A stretch of 64,000 bases of DNA from CALMNV01 sp035688975 (GTDB lineage Bacteria > Actinomycetota > Actinomycetes > Actinomycetales > Dermatophilaceae). A model generated the notes under the pieces. That model was not told the DNA's origin, searched no databases, and was given only the letters and a program-made list of their open reading frames with translations. Positions 9,272 through 17,715 of this stretch are shown one piece after another. The stretch lies in NCBI RefSeq assembly GCF_035688975.1, contig NZ_DASSMH010000014.1, positions 1 through 64,000 of the forward strand, given 5' to 3'. Every line of letters begins with the position of its first letter. Position 1 is the first letter of the stretch. The translations under genes were made by a program, and so were the position numbers.

Positions 9272-9377
9272 AATGGCCACTTCCGCCCCGTCGAGTGGCC
9301 ACTTCCGTACCGTCGGGGGCCGTGCACAAGTGGCCACTCGACGTGGGCGCGCACCCCCGCCCCGTCGAGTGGTCACT
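9272..9377. repeat. AGTGGCCACT palindrome repeat block, four copies
   Basis: Between the convergent alpha-galactosidase and Fur-type genes there are four copies of a 10-base palindrome: 9272-9281 (AATGGCCACT), 9294-9303 and 9329-9338 (AGTGGCCACT), and 9368-9377 (AGTGGTCACT). Three are flanked as GTCGA-palindrome-TCCG; the third is in the opposite orientation. The same family recurs at 60.9-61.2 kb. I see no coding potential here. Confidence 0.8.
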
Positions 9378-9401
9378 TCCGTACCGTCGAGCGTCGCGCG
9401 G

Positions 9402-9896
9402 TCAGCGAAGGCAGTCGCGGCAGCGGCCCAGCAGCGCTGCGTGCGACGTGTCCAGCTCGAAGCCGAGGGCATCGCGCAGCCAGACCGCCACCTCGTCGAG
9501 GACCGACGGCGGCACGTCGAGGACGGCGCCGCACTCGACGCACTGGACGTGCGCGTGGTCGGTCACGGAGGTGCGCGACGTCGGTGCGGCGGCCTCGGGA
9601 AGCGGGTCGGCCAGGTGGTAGACGGTGCCGGCGGCGGCGAGGTGGACATGGGTGAGGACGCCCAGCTCGGTGAGCGCGGTCAGTGTCCGGTAGACGGTCG
9701 CCCGGTGGACGGTCGGCTCGAGCTCGGACACCCGGGCCCCGATGGTGTCGGCGCTCAGGTGCTCCGCCGAGAGGTCCGCGGCCTCGACGACGCGCAGCAC
9801 GGCATACCGCGCTGGCGTCACCCGCTCGCCGTTGGCGCGGAGGATGGCGAGCGCGCTGGCCACGCGCGGACTCTCGCTGTGCGGCAGGGCCTCCAT
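9402..9896 (-). CDS. Fur-family metalloregulator (Fur/Zur-like)
   Basis: This is a DNA-binding metal- or peroxide-responsive repressor of 164 residues. The N-terminal winged helix includes VTPARYAVLRVVEA and the recognition segment HRATVYRTLTALTELGVL. The C-terminal dimer domain has DHAHVQCVECGAV and ends CRDC, two CxxC pairs expected to hold a structural zinc. The start is uncertain between the ATG at 9896, which has GGAGG somewhat far upstream, and an in-frame ATG at 9917. It is divergent from tdh. Whether it senses iron, zinc or peroxide cannot be told from sequence. Its target is unknown and no metal-uptake gene is adjacent. Confidence 0.85.
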   Translation of the reverse strand: MEALPHSESPRVASALAILRANGERVTPARYAVLRVVEAADLSAEHLSADTIGARVSELEPTVHRATVYRTLTALTELGVLTHVHLAAAGTVYHLADPLPEAAAPTSRTSVTDHAHVQCVECGAVLDVPPSVLDEVAVWLRDALGFELDTSHAALLGRCRDCLR

Positions 9897-10017
9897 CGGC
9901 TCATTGTGCCCTCCCATGCGAGCGGGCGCGCGGGCGCGCGCGGGCGCGGGCGGCCACGGGGGTGGCAGACTGCGAGTCGGCCCAGCGCTCCCCGACCGAA
10001 GCGAGAGGACGTATGCC

Positions 10018-11058
10018 GTGCGTGCCCTGAGCAAGCTCACCGCCGGGCCCGGCCTTGAGCTCGTGGACCGCCCGGAGCCCGACTGCGGACCGGCCGACGT
10101 CAAGATCCGGGTGCTGCGGGCCGGCCTCTGCGGCACGGATCTGCACCTGCGGGAGTGGGACGAGTGGGCGGCCGCAACCGTGCAGGCACCCCTCGTCATC
10201 GGGCACGAGTTCTACGGTGAGGTCGTCGAGGTCGGTGAGGACGTCAGCGGCGTCGAGGTCGGGGCCCGTGCGTCGGGGGAGGGCCACATCGTCTGTGGCG
10301 TATGCCGCAACTGCCGTGCGGGACGCCGCCACCTGTGCATCCGCACCGAGGGCGTGGGGGTCAACCGCGACGGCGCCTTCGCTGACTACGTCGTCATCCC
10401 CGCGACCAACGTGTGGGTCCAGCCGCCCGGCCTCGACCCCGACCTCGGCGCCGTCTTCGACCCGCTCGGCAACGCCACGCACACCGCGTTGCAGTGGCCC
10501 CTGGTCGGCGAGGACGTCGTCATCACCGGTGCCGGTCCCATCGGGGTCATGGCGGCGGCCATCGCCCGGCACGCCGGCGCCCGCTATGTCGTCGTGTCGG
10601 ACGCGAGCGACTACCGCCTCAGGCTCGCCGAGGGGGCGGGCGCCGACGTGACGATCAACGTCACGAGGCAGAGCCTGGTCGACGCGCAGCACCGGCTCGG
10701 GATGAAGGAGGGCTTTGACGTCGGGCTGGAGATGTCGGGGGCACCCGCGGCCGTCACGGACATGCTCGACAACATGAACCACGGCGGACGCATCGCGCTC
10801 CTCGGCCTGCCGCACCAGGCCTACACGCTCGACTGGGGCAAGGTGATCACCCACATGATCACGCTCAAGGGCATCTACGGCCGCGAGATGTACGACACGT
10901 GGTACGCCATGAGCCAGATGATCGCGACGTCCGAGGTGTTCCGGACCGCGATCTCCTCGGTCATCACCCACCGCTTCGTCGCCGAGGACTGGGAGCCGGC
11001 GTTCGACACCGCCCGCTCCGGACAGTGCGGCAAGGTCCTCCTCGACTGGAGCCGATGA
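10018..11058 (+). CDS. tdh: L-threonine 3-dehydrogenase
   Basis: It oxidises threonine to 2-amino-3-ketobutyrate with NAD+, the first step to glycine and acetyl-CoA. It is a zinc-dependent medium-chain dehydrogenase of 346 residues. The catalytic site reads AGLCGTDLHL and GHEFYGEV; the structural zinc cluster CGVCRNCRAGRRHLC is near residue 100; the Rossmann motif is GAGPIGVMAA near 178. The tail GIYGREMYDTWY and SGQCGKVLLDW is typical of Tdh. The GTG start at 10018 has AGAGG ten bases upstream. kbl, the next pathway enzyme, lies 1.1 kb downstream on the same strand. Confidence 0.94.
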   Translation: MRALSKLTAGPGLELVDRPEPDCGPADVKIRVLRAGLCGTDLHLREWDEWAAATVQAPLVIGHEFYGEVVEVGEDVSGVEVGARASGEGHIVCGVCRNCRAGRRHLCIRTEGVGVNRDGAFADYVVIPATNVWVQPPGLDPDLGAVFDPLGNATHTALQWPLVGEDVVITGAGPIGVMAAAIARHAGARYVVVSDASDYRLRLAEGAGADVTINVTRQSLVDAQHRLGMKEGFDVGLEMSGAPAAVTDMLDNMNHGGRIALLGLPHQAYTLDWGKVITHMITLKGIYGREMYDTWYAMSQMIATSEVFRTAISSVITHRFVAEDWEPAFDTARSGQCGKVLLDWSR

Positions 11059-11062
11059 CCGT

Positions 11063-11725
11063 ATGCCGCAGAGCCACCGTCCCGAGGCCCGCCCGCGACC
11101 GCTCGTCCTGCTGCACGGCCTCGGCCAGTCGCCCATCGCCTGGCAGGACTTCGTCAGTGCGCTCGGCGCCGGGCGGCCGATGCATGCCCCGTGGCTCAAG
11201 GGCCTGCTGCCCAAGGACGCTGCGGGGTTCGACCTCGAGGAGGCGGCTTCGGGTGTCGGCGACGAGCTGGAGCTGCAGGGCATCCGCCGGGCCGACGTGC
11301 TCGGGGTGTCCCTGGGCGGCAGCGTGGCCCTGCGACTCGCGGTCACGCGCCCGGAGCTCGTCGAGCGGCTGGTGCTGGCCGGCGCCCTGGTGCGGTCGTC
11401 GCGGTCGGCGCTGCGGATGCAGAGGCTGGCGCTGCGCCTGGTGCCCGAGCGCAAGCTGCTCGACGCCGGGGTCTCGCGGGCGCGGATGCTGGCCGCCTTC
11501 GACGCGCTGGCGACCCTCGACGCGAGCGGCTCACTGCGGCAGGTCGCAGCGCCGACCCTCGTGGTGGCGGGCTCCCGCGACCGCGCCGGCCTGCAGGCCG
11601 CCCGCCAGCTCGCCACCGACATCCCGGACGCTCGGCTCGAGGTGGTCGATGGCGCGGGGTCGCTGCTCAACACCGACGCGCCGGGCGTGTTGGCCGACCT
11701 GACCCGCAGCTTCCTCGACAGCTAG
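11063..11725 (+). CDS. Alpha/beta-hydrolase-like protein lacking the expected catalytic histidine
   Basis: This is an alpha/beta-hydrolase fold protein of 220 residues, starting 5 bases after tdh. The oxyanion segment LLHGLGQSPIAW, the nucleophile elbow GVSLGGS (Ser at about 83) and the acid-region GSRDRAG (Asp at about 173) are all present. Where the family normally has GAGH before LLN, this protein reads DGAGSLLNTDAP, with Ser at about 200 in place of the catalytic His. The enzyme may be inactive or use another base. It lies between tdh and kbl, so a role tied to threonine breakdown is possible but unproven. The reaction is unknown. Confidence 0.8.
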   Translation: MPQSHRPEARPRPLVLLHGLGQSPIAWQDFVSALGAGRPMHAPWLKGLLPKDAAGFDLEEAASGVGDELELQGIRRADVLGVSLGGSVALRLAVTRPELVERLVLAGALVRSSRSALRMQRLALRLVPERKLLDAGVSRARMLAAFDALATLDASGSLRQVAAPTLVVAGSRDRAGLQAARQLATDIPDARLEVVDGAGSLLNTDAPGVLADLTRSFLDS

Positions 11726-11967
11726 TCGATGTCGCGGTCCTCGATGGTCTCGCGCACCGTCTGCTTGGGCTGCGACGGGTCGGCCGGTTCGCGGACGCGA
11801 GTGATGACCCGCTCGTGCCGACGGCCGCGCGAGGCGTGATAGATCATGATGCCGCTGGCGATCATGAGGATGACGCCGACGATGTGCAGGTTGATGCCCG
11901 GCGGATCGGCGCGGACGGCGAAGGTGAGGATCGCACCGAGCACCGCGAGCGTGACACCAGCTCCCAC
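11722..11967 (-). CDS. DUF6458-like small membrane protein
   Basis: This is a small protein of 81 residues with two predicted helices: VTLAVLGAILTFAV, then GINLHIVGVILMIASGIMIY. That is the pattern of the actinobacterial DUF6458 family. A charged tail follows (GRRHERVITRV, ending ETIEDRDID). The GTG at 11967 is chosen because GGAGGTGGG lies at good distance; a longer open frame upstream has no such site. It is antisense between two threonine-pathway genes and overlaps the end of the hydrolase by 4 bases. Function unknown. Confidence 0.72.
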   Translation of the reverse strand: MGAGVTLAVLGAILTFAVRADPPGINLHIVGVILMIASGIMIYHASRGRRHERVITRVREPADPSQPKQTVRETIEDRDID

Positions 11968-12142
11968 GACGACCCACCTCCACGGGCTGGCGCGGCGAGG
12001 AGCCGCTGCCACGCCGGCCAGTTTACCGGGCCGGCCGGCCCCGGCGCTGGAGGAGACGCGGCCCGCCGACCACCCGTCGGGCGCCGGCCCAGCGGCATAC
12101 GCTGGCCGGGTCGCGACCGCAGACTCCCGAGCGAGGACACCG

Positions 12143-13330
<1,188 letters not shown>

Positions 13331-13370
13331 CCGACACGCCGGGCGTCGCGGACAGTCCGGGGAGGGCGCG

Positions 13371-13808
13371 TCAGCGTGCGCCGGTCGGACGGTCGTGGAG
13401 CCAGGGGCGGCTGAGGTCGAAGCGGCGGCCGGTGACCTCGACCGGCTCGATGGCGACGGCGGAGTACTTCGGGGTGTTGACCCACGGTCGGAGCGGCAGC
13501 TGCTCCACGACGTACTTCTCGCTTCCCTCGAGCTCGCGCGCCGAGCCGCGGACCACGACGCTCGTGGCCCGCTCCTCGGTGACGAGGTCGGTCTCGAAGG
13601 CGACGTCGCTGTTCATCGACACGCCGAGCAGCTTGTCGCCCTCGGCGGTGAGAAAGACCAGCCGCTGCCGGTCGACGGCATAGTTGATCGGCACGAGGTG
13701 GACCTCGCCGGCGAGGTGGAAGGCGAGCCGGCCGAACTCGTTGGCGCGCAGGAAGTCCCAGCACTCCTCGGTGCTGAGGACGTGGACCGGGCTCTCGTGG
13801 TCGGACAT
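13371..13808 (-). CDS. Pyridoxamine 5'-phosphate oxidase-fold flavin-binding protein
   Basis: This is a 145-residue split-barrel protein of the PNPOx-like family, which binds FMN or F420. LSTEECWDFLRANEFGRLAF is followed by VHLVPINYAVDRQRLVFLT and a C-terminal VAIEPVEVTGRRFD strand. The ATG at 13808 begins MSDHESPVHV. The real substrate is unknown. In mycobacteria and relatives such proteins are often members of the DosR dormancy regulon, and a DosR-like box lies 140 bases upstream at 13948-13963. That link is inference. Confidence 0.82.
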   Translation of the reverse strand: MSDHESPVHVLSTEECWDFLRANEFGRLAFHLAGEVHLVPINYAVDRQRLVFLTAEGDKLLGVSMNSDVAFETDLVTEERATSVVVRGSARELEGSEKYVVEQLPLRPWVNTPKYSAVAIEPVEVTGRRFDLSRPWLHDRPTGAR

Positions 13809-13947
13809 GCTCCTCGCCCTCCAAGCGGTCGGGGTTGCGGATATCTCCATGTGACTCCAGCCTAGGGACCGCGCTCGACGCGCGAGGCGCTTTGAGACCA
13901 GCCTCACCGGGCGCCATGGACCTGTGCCGGCGCGCACCGTATGCCGC

Positions 13948-13963
13948 TCGGGACCTTTGGCTC
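13948..13963 (+). promoter_or_regulatory. DosR/DevR-like box
   Basis: The sequence TCGGGACCTTTGGCTC matches the left half and spacing of the actinobacterial DosR palindrome (GGGAC - few bases - GNCCC). It shares TCGGGACCTTTGGC exactly with the minus-strand site at 47967-47983 beside the devRS cluster. It sits between the divergent flavin-protein gene and the membrane-protein gene at 14032. Function is inferred. Confidence 0.5.
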
Positions 13964-14031
13964 TGGCGGCCCGGGACGTGGTGCCAGACGCTTGCAGAGG
14001 CGGCAGGTGGGCGCGGGACGCGGAGGGCGAC

Positions 14032-14913
14032 ATGGGACAGGCCGCAGAGCCGGACACGGCGAACGAGCACACGCACGCGGGGGCCCCGATGACCGTCACC
14101 ATGCCAGGCAGGGACCACACCGGCCGGGCGGGCGCCTCCCCGCGCCGACGCCCGCGGCCAGCCATCTGGTGGGCCGGCTGGTCGACGACCGTCGCGGGCC
14201 TCGTCGCGCTGGGAATGGCCGTGACGACGCCGCCCCGCTCGGGTCCCTGGTGCACCGCCGGCTGCGTCGCCAGTCCCTACACCGACGCGGCGGCATACGT
14301 GCCGCGGGACTACCTCTGGATGTATCCCGCCGTCGTCCTGGCACTGCTCTTCCTGGCCCTGTCCGCAGCCGTGCTCGCGACGCTGCCGCCGGCGCGCAGG
14401 GCCGCCTCCGGTCTCGGCCTCGCCCTGGCGACCCTCGCGACGGGGACCCTCGTCACCGACTACGCCATCCAGCTGGCCGTGCTCCAGCCGAGCCTTGCCA
14501 AGGGTGAGCTCGAGGGTCTCGGACCGCTGTCGCAGTACAACCCCCACGGCGTCTTCATCGCGCTGGAGGACGTCGGGTATGCCGCGATGGCCCTGGCCTT
14601 CGTCGTGACCGGTGCGGCCCTGGGCAGGCGGACGACGCTCGAGCGGTGGGTGCGGCGGGTGCTCGTCGGCGCCGGTGCGATGGTGCTGGCCGGTCTGGCC
14701 GCGACGGCCGTGATCTACGGGACAGACCTCGACTACCGCTTCGAGGTCTTCGCCATCTTCGTCACGTGGCTCACGCTCATCGTTCTCGGCGTCCCGCTGG
14801 CTCGGCTCATCCGCCGCGCAGCCCGTGTGCCTTCCGCTGCAGGCCGCGTCCCACGCCCACGACCAGGCCCACCGCCCCCACCAGCAGGCACCACCAGACC
14901 GACCAGTCGGTGA
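14032..14913 (+). CDS. Integral membrane protein of unknown function
   Basis: This protein has about 293 residues. A basic, proline-rich N-terminus is followed by roughly six hydrophobic segments, from WWAGWSTTVAGLVALGMAV through YPAVVLALLFLALSAAVLA to FEVFAIFVTWLTLIVLGVP. A loop holds two cysteines (PWCTAGCVASPYTDAAAYV). The ATG at 14032 has GGAGGG five bases upstream; a second ATG at 14089 lacks a good site. The last ~35 residues are Pro/Arg-rich and lie antisense to the next gene. A DosR-like box lies 70 bases upstream. I do not recognise the family. Confidence 0.72.
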   Translation: MGQAAEPDTANEHTHAGAPMTVTMPGRDHTGRAGASPRRRPRPAIWWAGWSTTVAGLVALGMAVTTPPRSGPWCTAGCVASPYTDAAAYVPRDYLWMYPAVVLALLFLALSAAVLATLPPARRAASGLGLALATLATGTLVTDYAIQLAVLQPSLAKGELEGLGPLSQYNPHGVFIALEDVGYAAMALAFVVTGAALGRRTTLERWVRRVLVGAGAMVLAGLAATAVIYGTDLDYRFEVFAIFVTWLTLIVLGVPLARLIRRAARVPSAAGRVPRPRPGPPPPPAGTTRPTSR

Positions 14914-15190
14914 AATACGCCGCAGTCAAGAATGCGATGGGCCCAAGGAGTGCGGCGTCCGCGACGGGATGCGTGCGGGACCAGTGGACAGTGCGGTGGG
15001 GGCGAAGCGCCATGGAAACGGAGAGACCTCCGTAGACGACGGCCGCGGCGAGCCCGTAGGGCCAGCCTCGTCGTTCCGCCATGGCGAAGGTCAGGAACGC
15101 CGCGATCGGCACGGCAGCCCACCGCACCACGAGGGGCGGATTCGCGGCAGTGCGGTTGAACCGCTCGAGCGCCCGGTGGTGCACTGCCAT
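14807..15190 (-). CDS. Small membrane protein of unknown function
   Basis: This is a 127-residue protein with about four hydrophobic helices: VVRWAAVPIAAFLTFAMA, GLAAAVVYGGLSVSMAL, AALLGPIAFLTAAYF and WWCLLVGAVGLVVGVGR. It begins MAVHHRALERFNR. It is convergent with the previous gene and overlaps its end by 107 bases. In the overlap this frame gives a clean helix while the other gives low-complexity Pro/Arg sequence, so this reading looks the more constrained. Function unknown. Confidence 0.65.
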   Translation of the reverse strand: MAVHHRALERFNRTAANPPLVVRWAAVPIAAFLTFAMAERRGWPYGLAAAVVYGGLSVSMALRPHRTVHWSRTHPVADAALLGPIAFLTAAYFTDWSVWWCLLVGAVGLVVGVGRGLQRKAHGLRGG

Positions 15191-15281
15191 GCGCCACCTT
15201 CCCAGGAACGTGTCCGAACCGGCGGCGACGAGTCCCCGGAACGCTGACCTGGACCCTACCGGAGCCGCAGAGCCGTATGCC

Positions 15282-15319
15282 GCGCTCCCGGTCAGCGTGC
15301 GCGCTCCCGGTGAGCGTGT
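15282..15319. repeat. Short imperfect direct repeat
   Basis: Two adjacent copies of GCGCTCCCGGT(C/G)AGCGTG lie in the 198-base gap between the small membrane gene and the VIT1-like gene. No function is evident. Confidence 0.5.
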
Positions 15320-15327
15320 GCGCGGGC

Positions 15328-15368
15328 GCCGGCCCTCCCCGTCCGCGAGCGCGCACGGTGGGGCCGGC
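15328..15368 (-). terminator. Candidate hairpin after the VIT1-like gene
   Basis: GCCGGCCC at 15328-15335 pairs with GGGCCGGC at 15361-15368 across a 25-base loop, about 20 bases past the stop of the leftward VIT1-like gene. There is no T-tract, so it is only a possible terminator. Confidence 0.3.
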
Positions 15369-15388
15369 AGCGGGCCGATGCAGCCCGC

Positions 15389-16117
15389 TCAGCCCATCCC
15401 GACGCCGAAGGCCCTGCCGATGGCGAAGGTGACGACCATGGCGAGCACGCCTCCCCCGACGGTGCGCAGGACCGCCTGAGGCGCCGGGCTGCGACCGAGA
15501 CGGGCACTGGTCCAGCCGGTGAGGCCGAGCGCGATGATCACCGAGACGACGGTGACGACGAGGCGGACCGGCTCGGGCGCGAACGTGATGGTCACCAGGG
15601 GCAGCAGCGCGCCGACGACGAACGAGACCATCGAGGCCCAGGCCGCGTGCCAGGGGTTGGTCAGCGACTCGGGGTCGAGGCCGAGCTCGACCTCGGCGTG
15701 CGCGGCGAGCGCGTCGTGACTCGTCAGCTCCGCGGCGACCTGCTCCGCCACGCGCCGGCTGATCCCCTTGGCCTCGTAGAGCCGGGTGAGCTCCTCCAGC
15801 TCGCCGTCGGGGTCGGTCCGCAGCTCATGCCGCTCCAGCGTGAGCAGGGCGCGCTCCGAGTCGCACTGGGTGCTGACCGACACGAACTCACCGGCCGCCA
15901 TCGACAGCGCCCCGGCGGCGAGCGCCGCGACCCCGGCGACCAGGATCGCCTTATGGTCGCTCGTCGCGCCTGAGACCCCGACCACGACGCCGGCCGTGGA
16001 CACGATGCCGTCGTTGGCCCCGAGCACGCCGGCGCGCAGCCAGTTGAGGCGGGACGCGAGGCCCGCGCTGTGGGGTTCGGCGGCGGTGACGTCGCGCTCG
16101 GCGTGGACGTCCGACAT
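15389..16117 (-). CDS. VIT1/CCC1-family metal transporter
   Basis: This is a vacuolar-iron-transporter-like membrane protein of 242 residues, likely moving Fe2+ or Mn2+ across the membrane. Diagnostic is LNWLRAGVLGANDGIVSTAG near residue 27, with AGALSMAAGEFVSVSTQ in the second helix region. A charged cytoplasmic metal-binding region rich in Glu follows (ERALLTLERHELRT ... ELEELTRLYEAKG), then three C-terminal helices. The ATG at 16117 begins MSDVHAERDVTAAEPH. It appears to stand alone. Direction of transport (storage or efflux) is inferred from the family. Confidence 0.9.
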   Translation of the reverse strand: MSDVHAERDVTAAEPHSAGLASRLNWLRAGVLGANDGIVSTAGVVVGVSGATSDHKAILVAGVAALAAGALSMAAGEFVSVSTQCDSERALLTLERHELRTDPDGELEELTRLYEAKGISRRVAEQVAAELTSHDALAAHAEVELGLDPESLTNPWHAAWASMVSFVVGALLPLVTITFAPEPVRLVVTVVSVIIALGLTGWTSARLGRSPAPQAVLRTVGGGVLAMVVTFAIGRAFGVGMG

Positions 16118-16214
16118 GGGGCTCCGATCGGGTAGCGGCTCCCCAGCATCGTGGCACCCGGCGCCCGGCGGGGTCACGGCGGGGCCTCCCCGCGGCTGCC
16201 GTGCCGCCGCCACC

Positions 16215-16784
16215 TCAGGTGGTGCGGACCACGTCGTCCTGACCCGTGGCGCCGGTGCTGCCCCTCCCGTCCGGCCCCTGCTGGCCGCCGGGAAGGTGGG
16301 GGAGCACGGGGAGCTGGCTGCCGTCCGGCGACGTGCCGTCCTGCGGTATGCCGGGAAGCTGGCCACCCCGGGCACCCGCCCCGCCCGGACCTCCGGGGAA
16401 CCCCGGAAGCCCGGGGGGTCCGCCGCGGCCGCGACCGCCGAAGCCGTCACCCGCGGTGGAGCCCTGCGGCATGGCGGCCGCGGCCCCGATGGCCCCGACC
16501 GTCGTGAGGACGATCGTGACGCCGGCCGTCAGCGCCGTCCGCTTCGCCGACCAGCGGCCGCTCGCCGCGTCGCGGGGGACGTCGTCAACCGGAGGCGGGG
16601 CGGCCGCGGGAGGGGTCGTGGCGGTGGCAGGCGTCGTGGCCGTGGGAGGAGGCGCCTGGAAGACGGGCAGGCTCGCCGTGGGCCGCTCGGGCCCCGGCGC
16701 TGGCGGCAGCGGCTGGGTGTGCTCGCCGCGGGGGCCGGCGGGCTCGTGGCGCGGCTCGCGGCCGTGGAGGGGATCGGGCGTCAC
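16215..16784 (-). CDS. Proline/glycine-rich single-pass membrane protein
   Basis: This is a 189-residue protein of unknown function. A Pro/Ala/Thr-rich cytoplasmic N-terminus (PPPTATTPATATTPPAAAPPP) leads to one membrane helix (ALTAGVTIVLTTVGAIGAAAA). A Gly/Pro-rich exterior follows (GGRGRGGPPGLPGFPGGPGG) and ends VVRTT. The GTG at 16784 has GAGGAG eight bases upstream. It is divergent from the two-component system, so it may be a target or partner of it. Such low-complexity tails are poorly conserved, so length and start are moderately sure. Confidence 0.62.
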   Translation of the reverse strand: MTPDPLHGREPRHEPAGPRGEHTQPLPPAPGPERPTASLPVFQAPPPTATTPATATTPPAAAPPPVDDVPRDAASGRWSAKRTALTAGVTIVLTTVGAIGAAAAMPQGSTAGDGFGGRGRGGPPGLPGFPGGPGGAGARGGQLPGIPQDGTSPDGSQLPVLPHLPGGQQGPDGRGSTGATGQDDVVRTT

Positions 16785-16977
16785 TGCTGGGGCTCCTCTG
16801 CTGGAGTGGTGATGGCGGTCTGGCTGCCGGTCCCAGGCTCGGTGGCGATGCTGTGGCGCGGCTGTGCGGCATCCGTCCCAGGGCTGGGACCTGCCGGCCA
16901 GGGCGCATGGACTCCCCACAGGAACCGCACAGCAAGCCGCTGGCGGAGGCACAGCCCTTCGGGTTTGACTGTGGGGC

Positions 16978-17715
16978 ATGGGTGACAGAACGGCGGGTGC
17001 AACCGCACGCTTGCAGCGACTCGACGGCTCTCCGGTGCGGGTGCTCGTCGTCGACGACGAGGCCAACCTCACGGAGCTGCTCAGCATGGCGCTGCGCTAC
17101 GAGGGCTGGGAGGTGCGCTCCGCGGCCACCGGCATGGACGCCGTCCGAGTGGCACGGGGCTTCGACCCCGACGCCGTGGTCCTCGACATGATGCTGCCCG
17201 ACTTCGACGGCCTGGAGGTGCTGCGCCGCATGCGTGCGGCGAACCCCCACGTGCCGGTGCTCTTCCTGACCGCCCGCGACGCCGTCGAGGACCGGGTGTC
17301 CGGGCTCACGGCGGGCGGTGACGACTATGTCACCAAGCCCTTCTCGCTCGAGGAGGTCGTCGCGCGGGTGCGTGCGCTCATGCGCCGGACGACCGTCGCG
17401 ATGTCCTCCGCCGACTCCCTGCTGACGGTGGGCGACCTCACGCTCGACGAGGACAGCCACGAGGTCACCAGGGGCGGCGCCGAGGTCCACCTCACCGCGA
17501 CCGAGTTCGAGCTCCTGCGCTACCTCATGCGTAACCCCCGCCGCGTGCTGTCCAAGGCCCAGATCCTCGACCGGGTCTGGAACTACGACTTCGGCGGCCA
17601 GGCCAACGTCGTCGAGCTCTACATCTCCTACCTGCGCAAGAAGATCGACGCGGGCCGCGAGCCCATGATCCACACCATGCGGGGCGCGGGGTATGTCCTC
17701 AAGCCCACGGTCTGA
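16978..17715 (+). CDS. OmpR-family response regulator
   Basis: This is a two-component response regulator of 245 residues. The receiver domain begins VRVLVVDDEANL at about residue 19, with the phospho-acceptor Asp in VVLDMMLPDFDG and the conserved Lys in YVTKPFSLEE. The C-terminal winged helix has LTATEFELLRYLMRNPRRVLSKAQIL and ELYISYLRKKID. This resembles the PrrA/TcrA/MprA group of actinobacteria. The histidine kinase gene overlaps its 3' end by 23 bases, so the two are translationally coupled. Signal unknown. Confidence 0.93.
   Translation: MGDRTAGATARLQRLDGSPVRVLVVDDEANLTELLSMALRYEGWEVRSAATGMDAVRVARGFDPDAVVLDMMLPDFDGLEVLRRMRAANPHVPVLFLTARDAVEDRVSGLTAGGDDYVTKPFSLEEVVARVRALMRRTTVAMSSADSLLTVGDLTLDEDSHEVTRGGAEVHLTATEFELLRYLMRNPRRVLSKAQILDRVWNYDFGGQANVVELYISYLRKKIDAGREPMIHTMRGAGYVLKPTV

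Noticed and set aside
16215..16784. Gly/Pro-rich protein as a phage tail fibre or collagen
   Set aside because: It has a single membrane helix and no neighbouring phage genes; the low-complexity exterior is typical of many actinobacterial membrane proteins.
16861..16910. Third DosR-like box near GGGACCTGCCGGCC
   Set aside because: The spacing between the GGGAC and GGCC parts is one base longer, and it lies beside an OmpR-type system with no other dormancy link.
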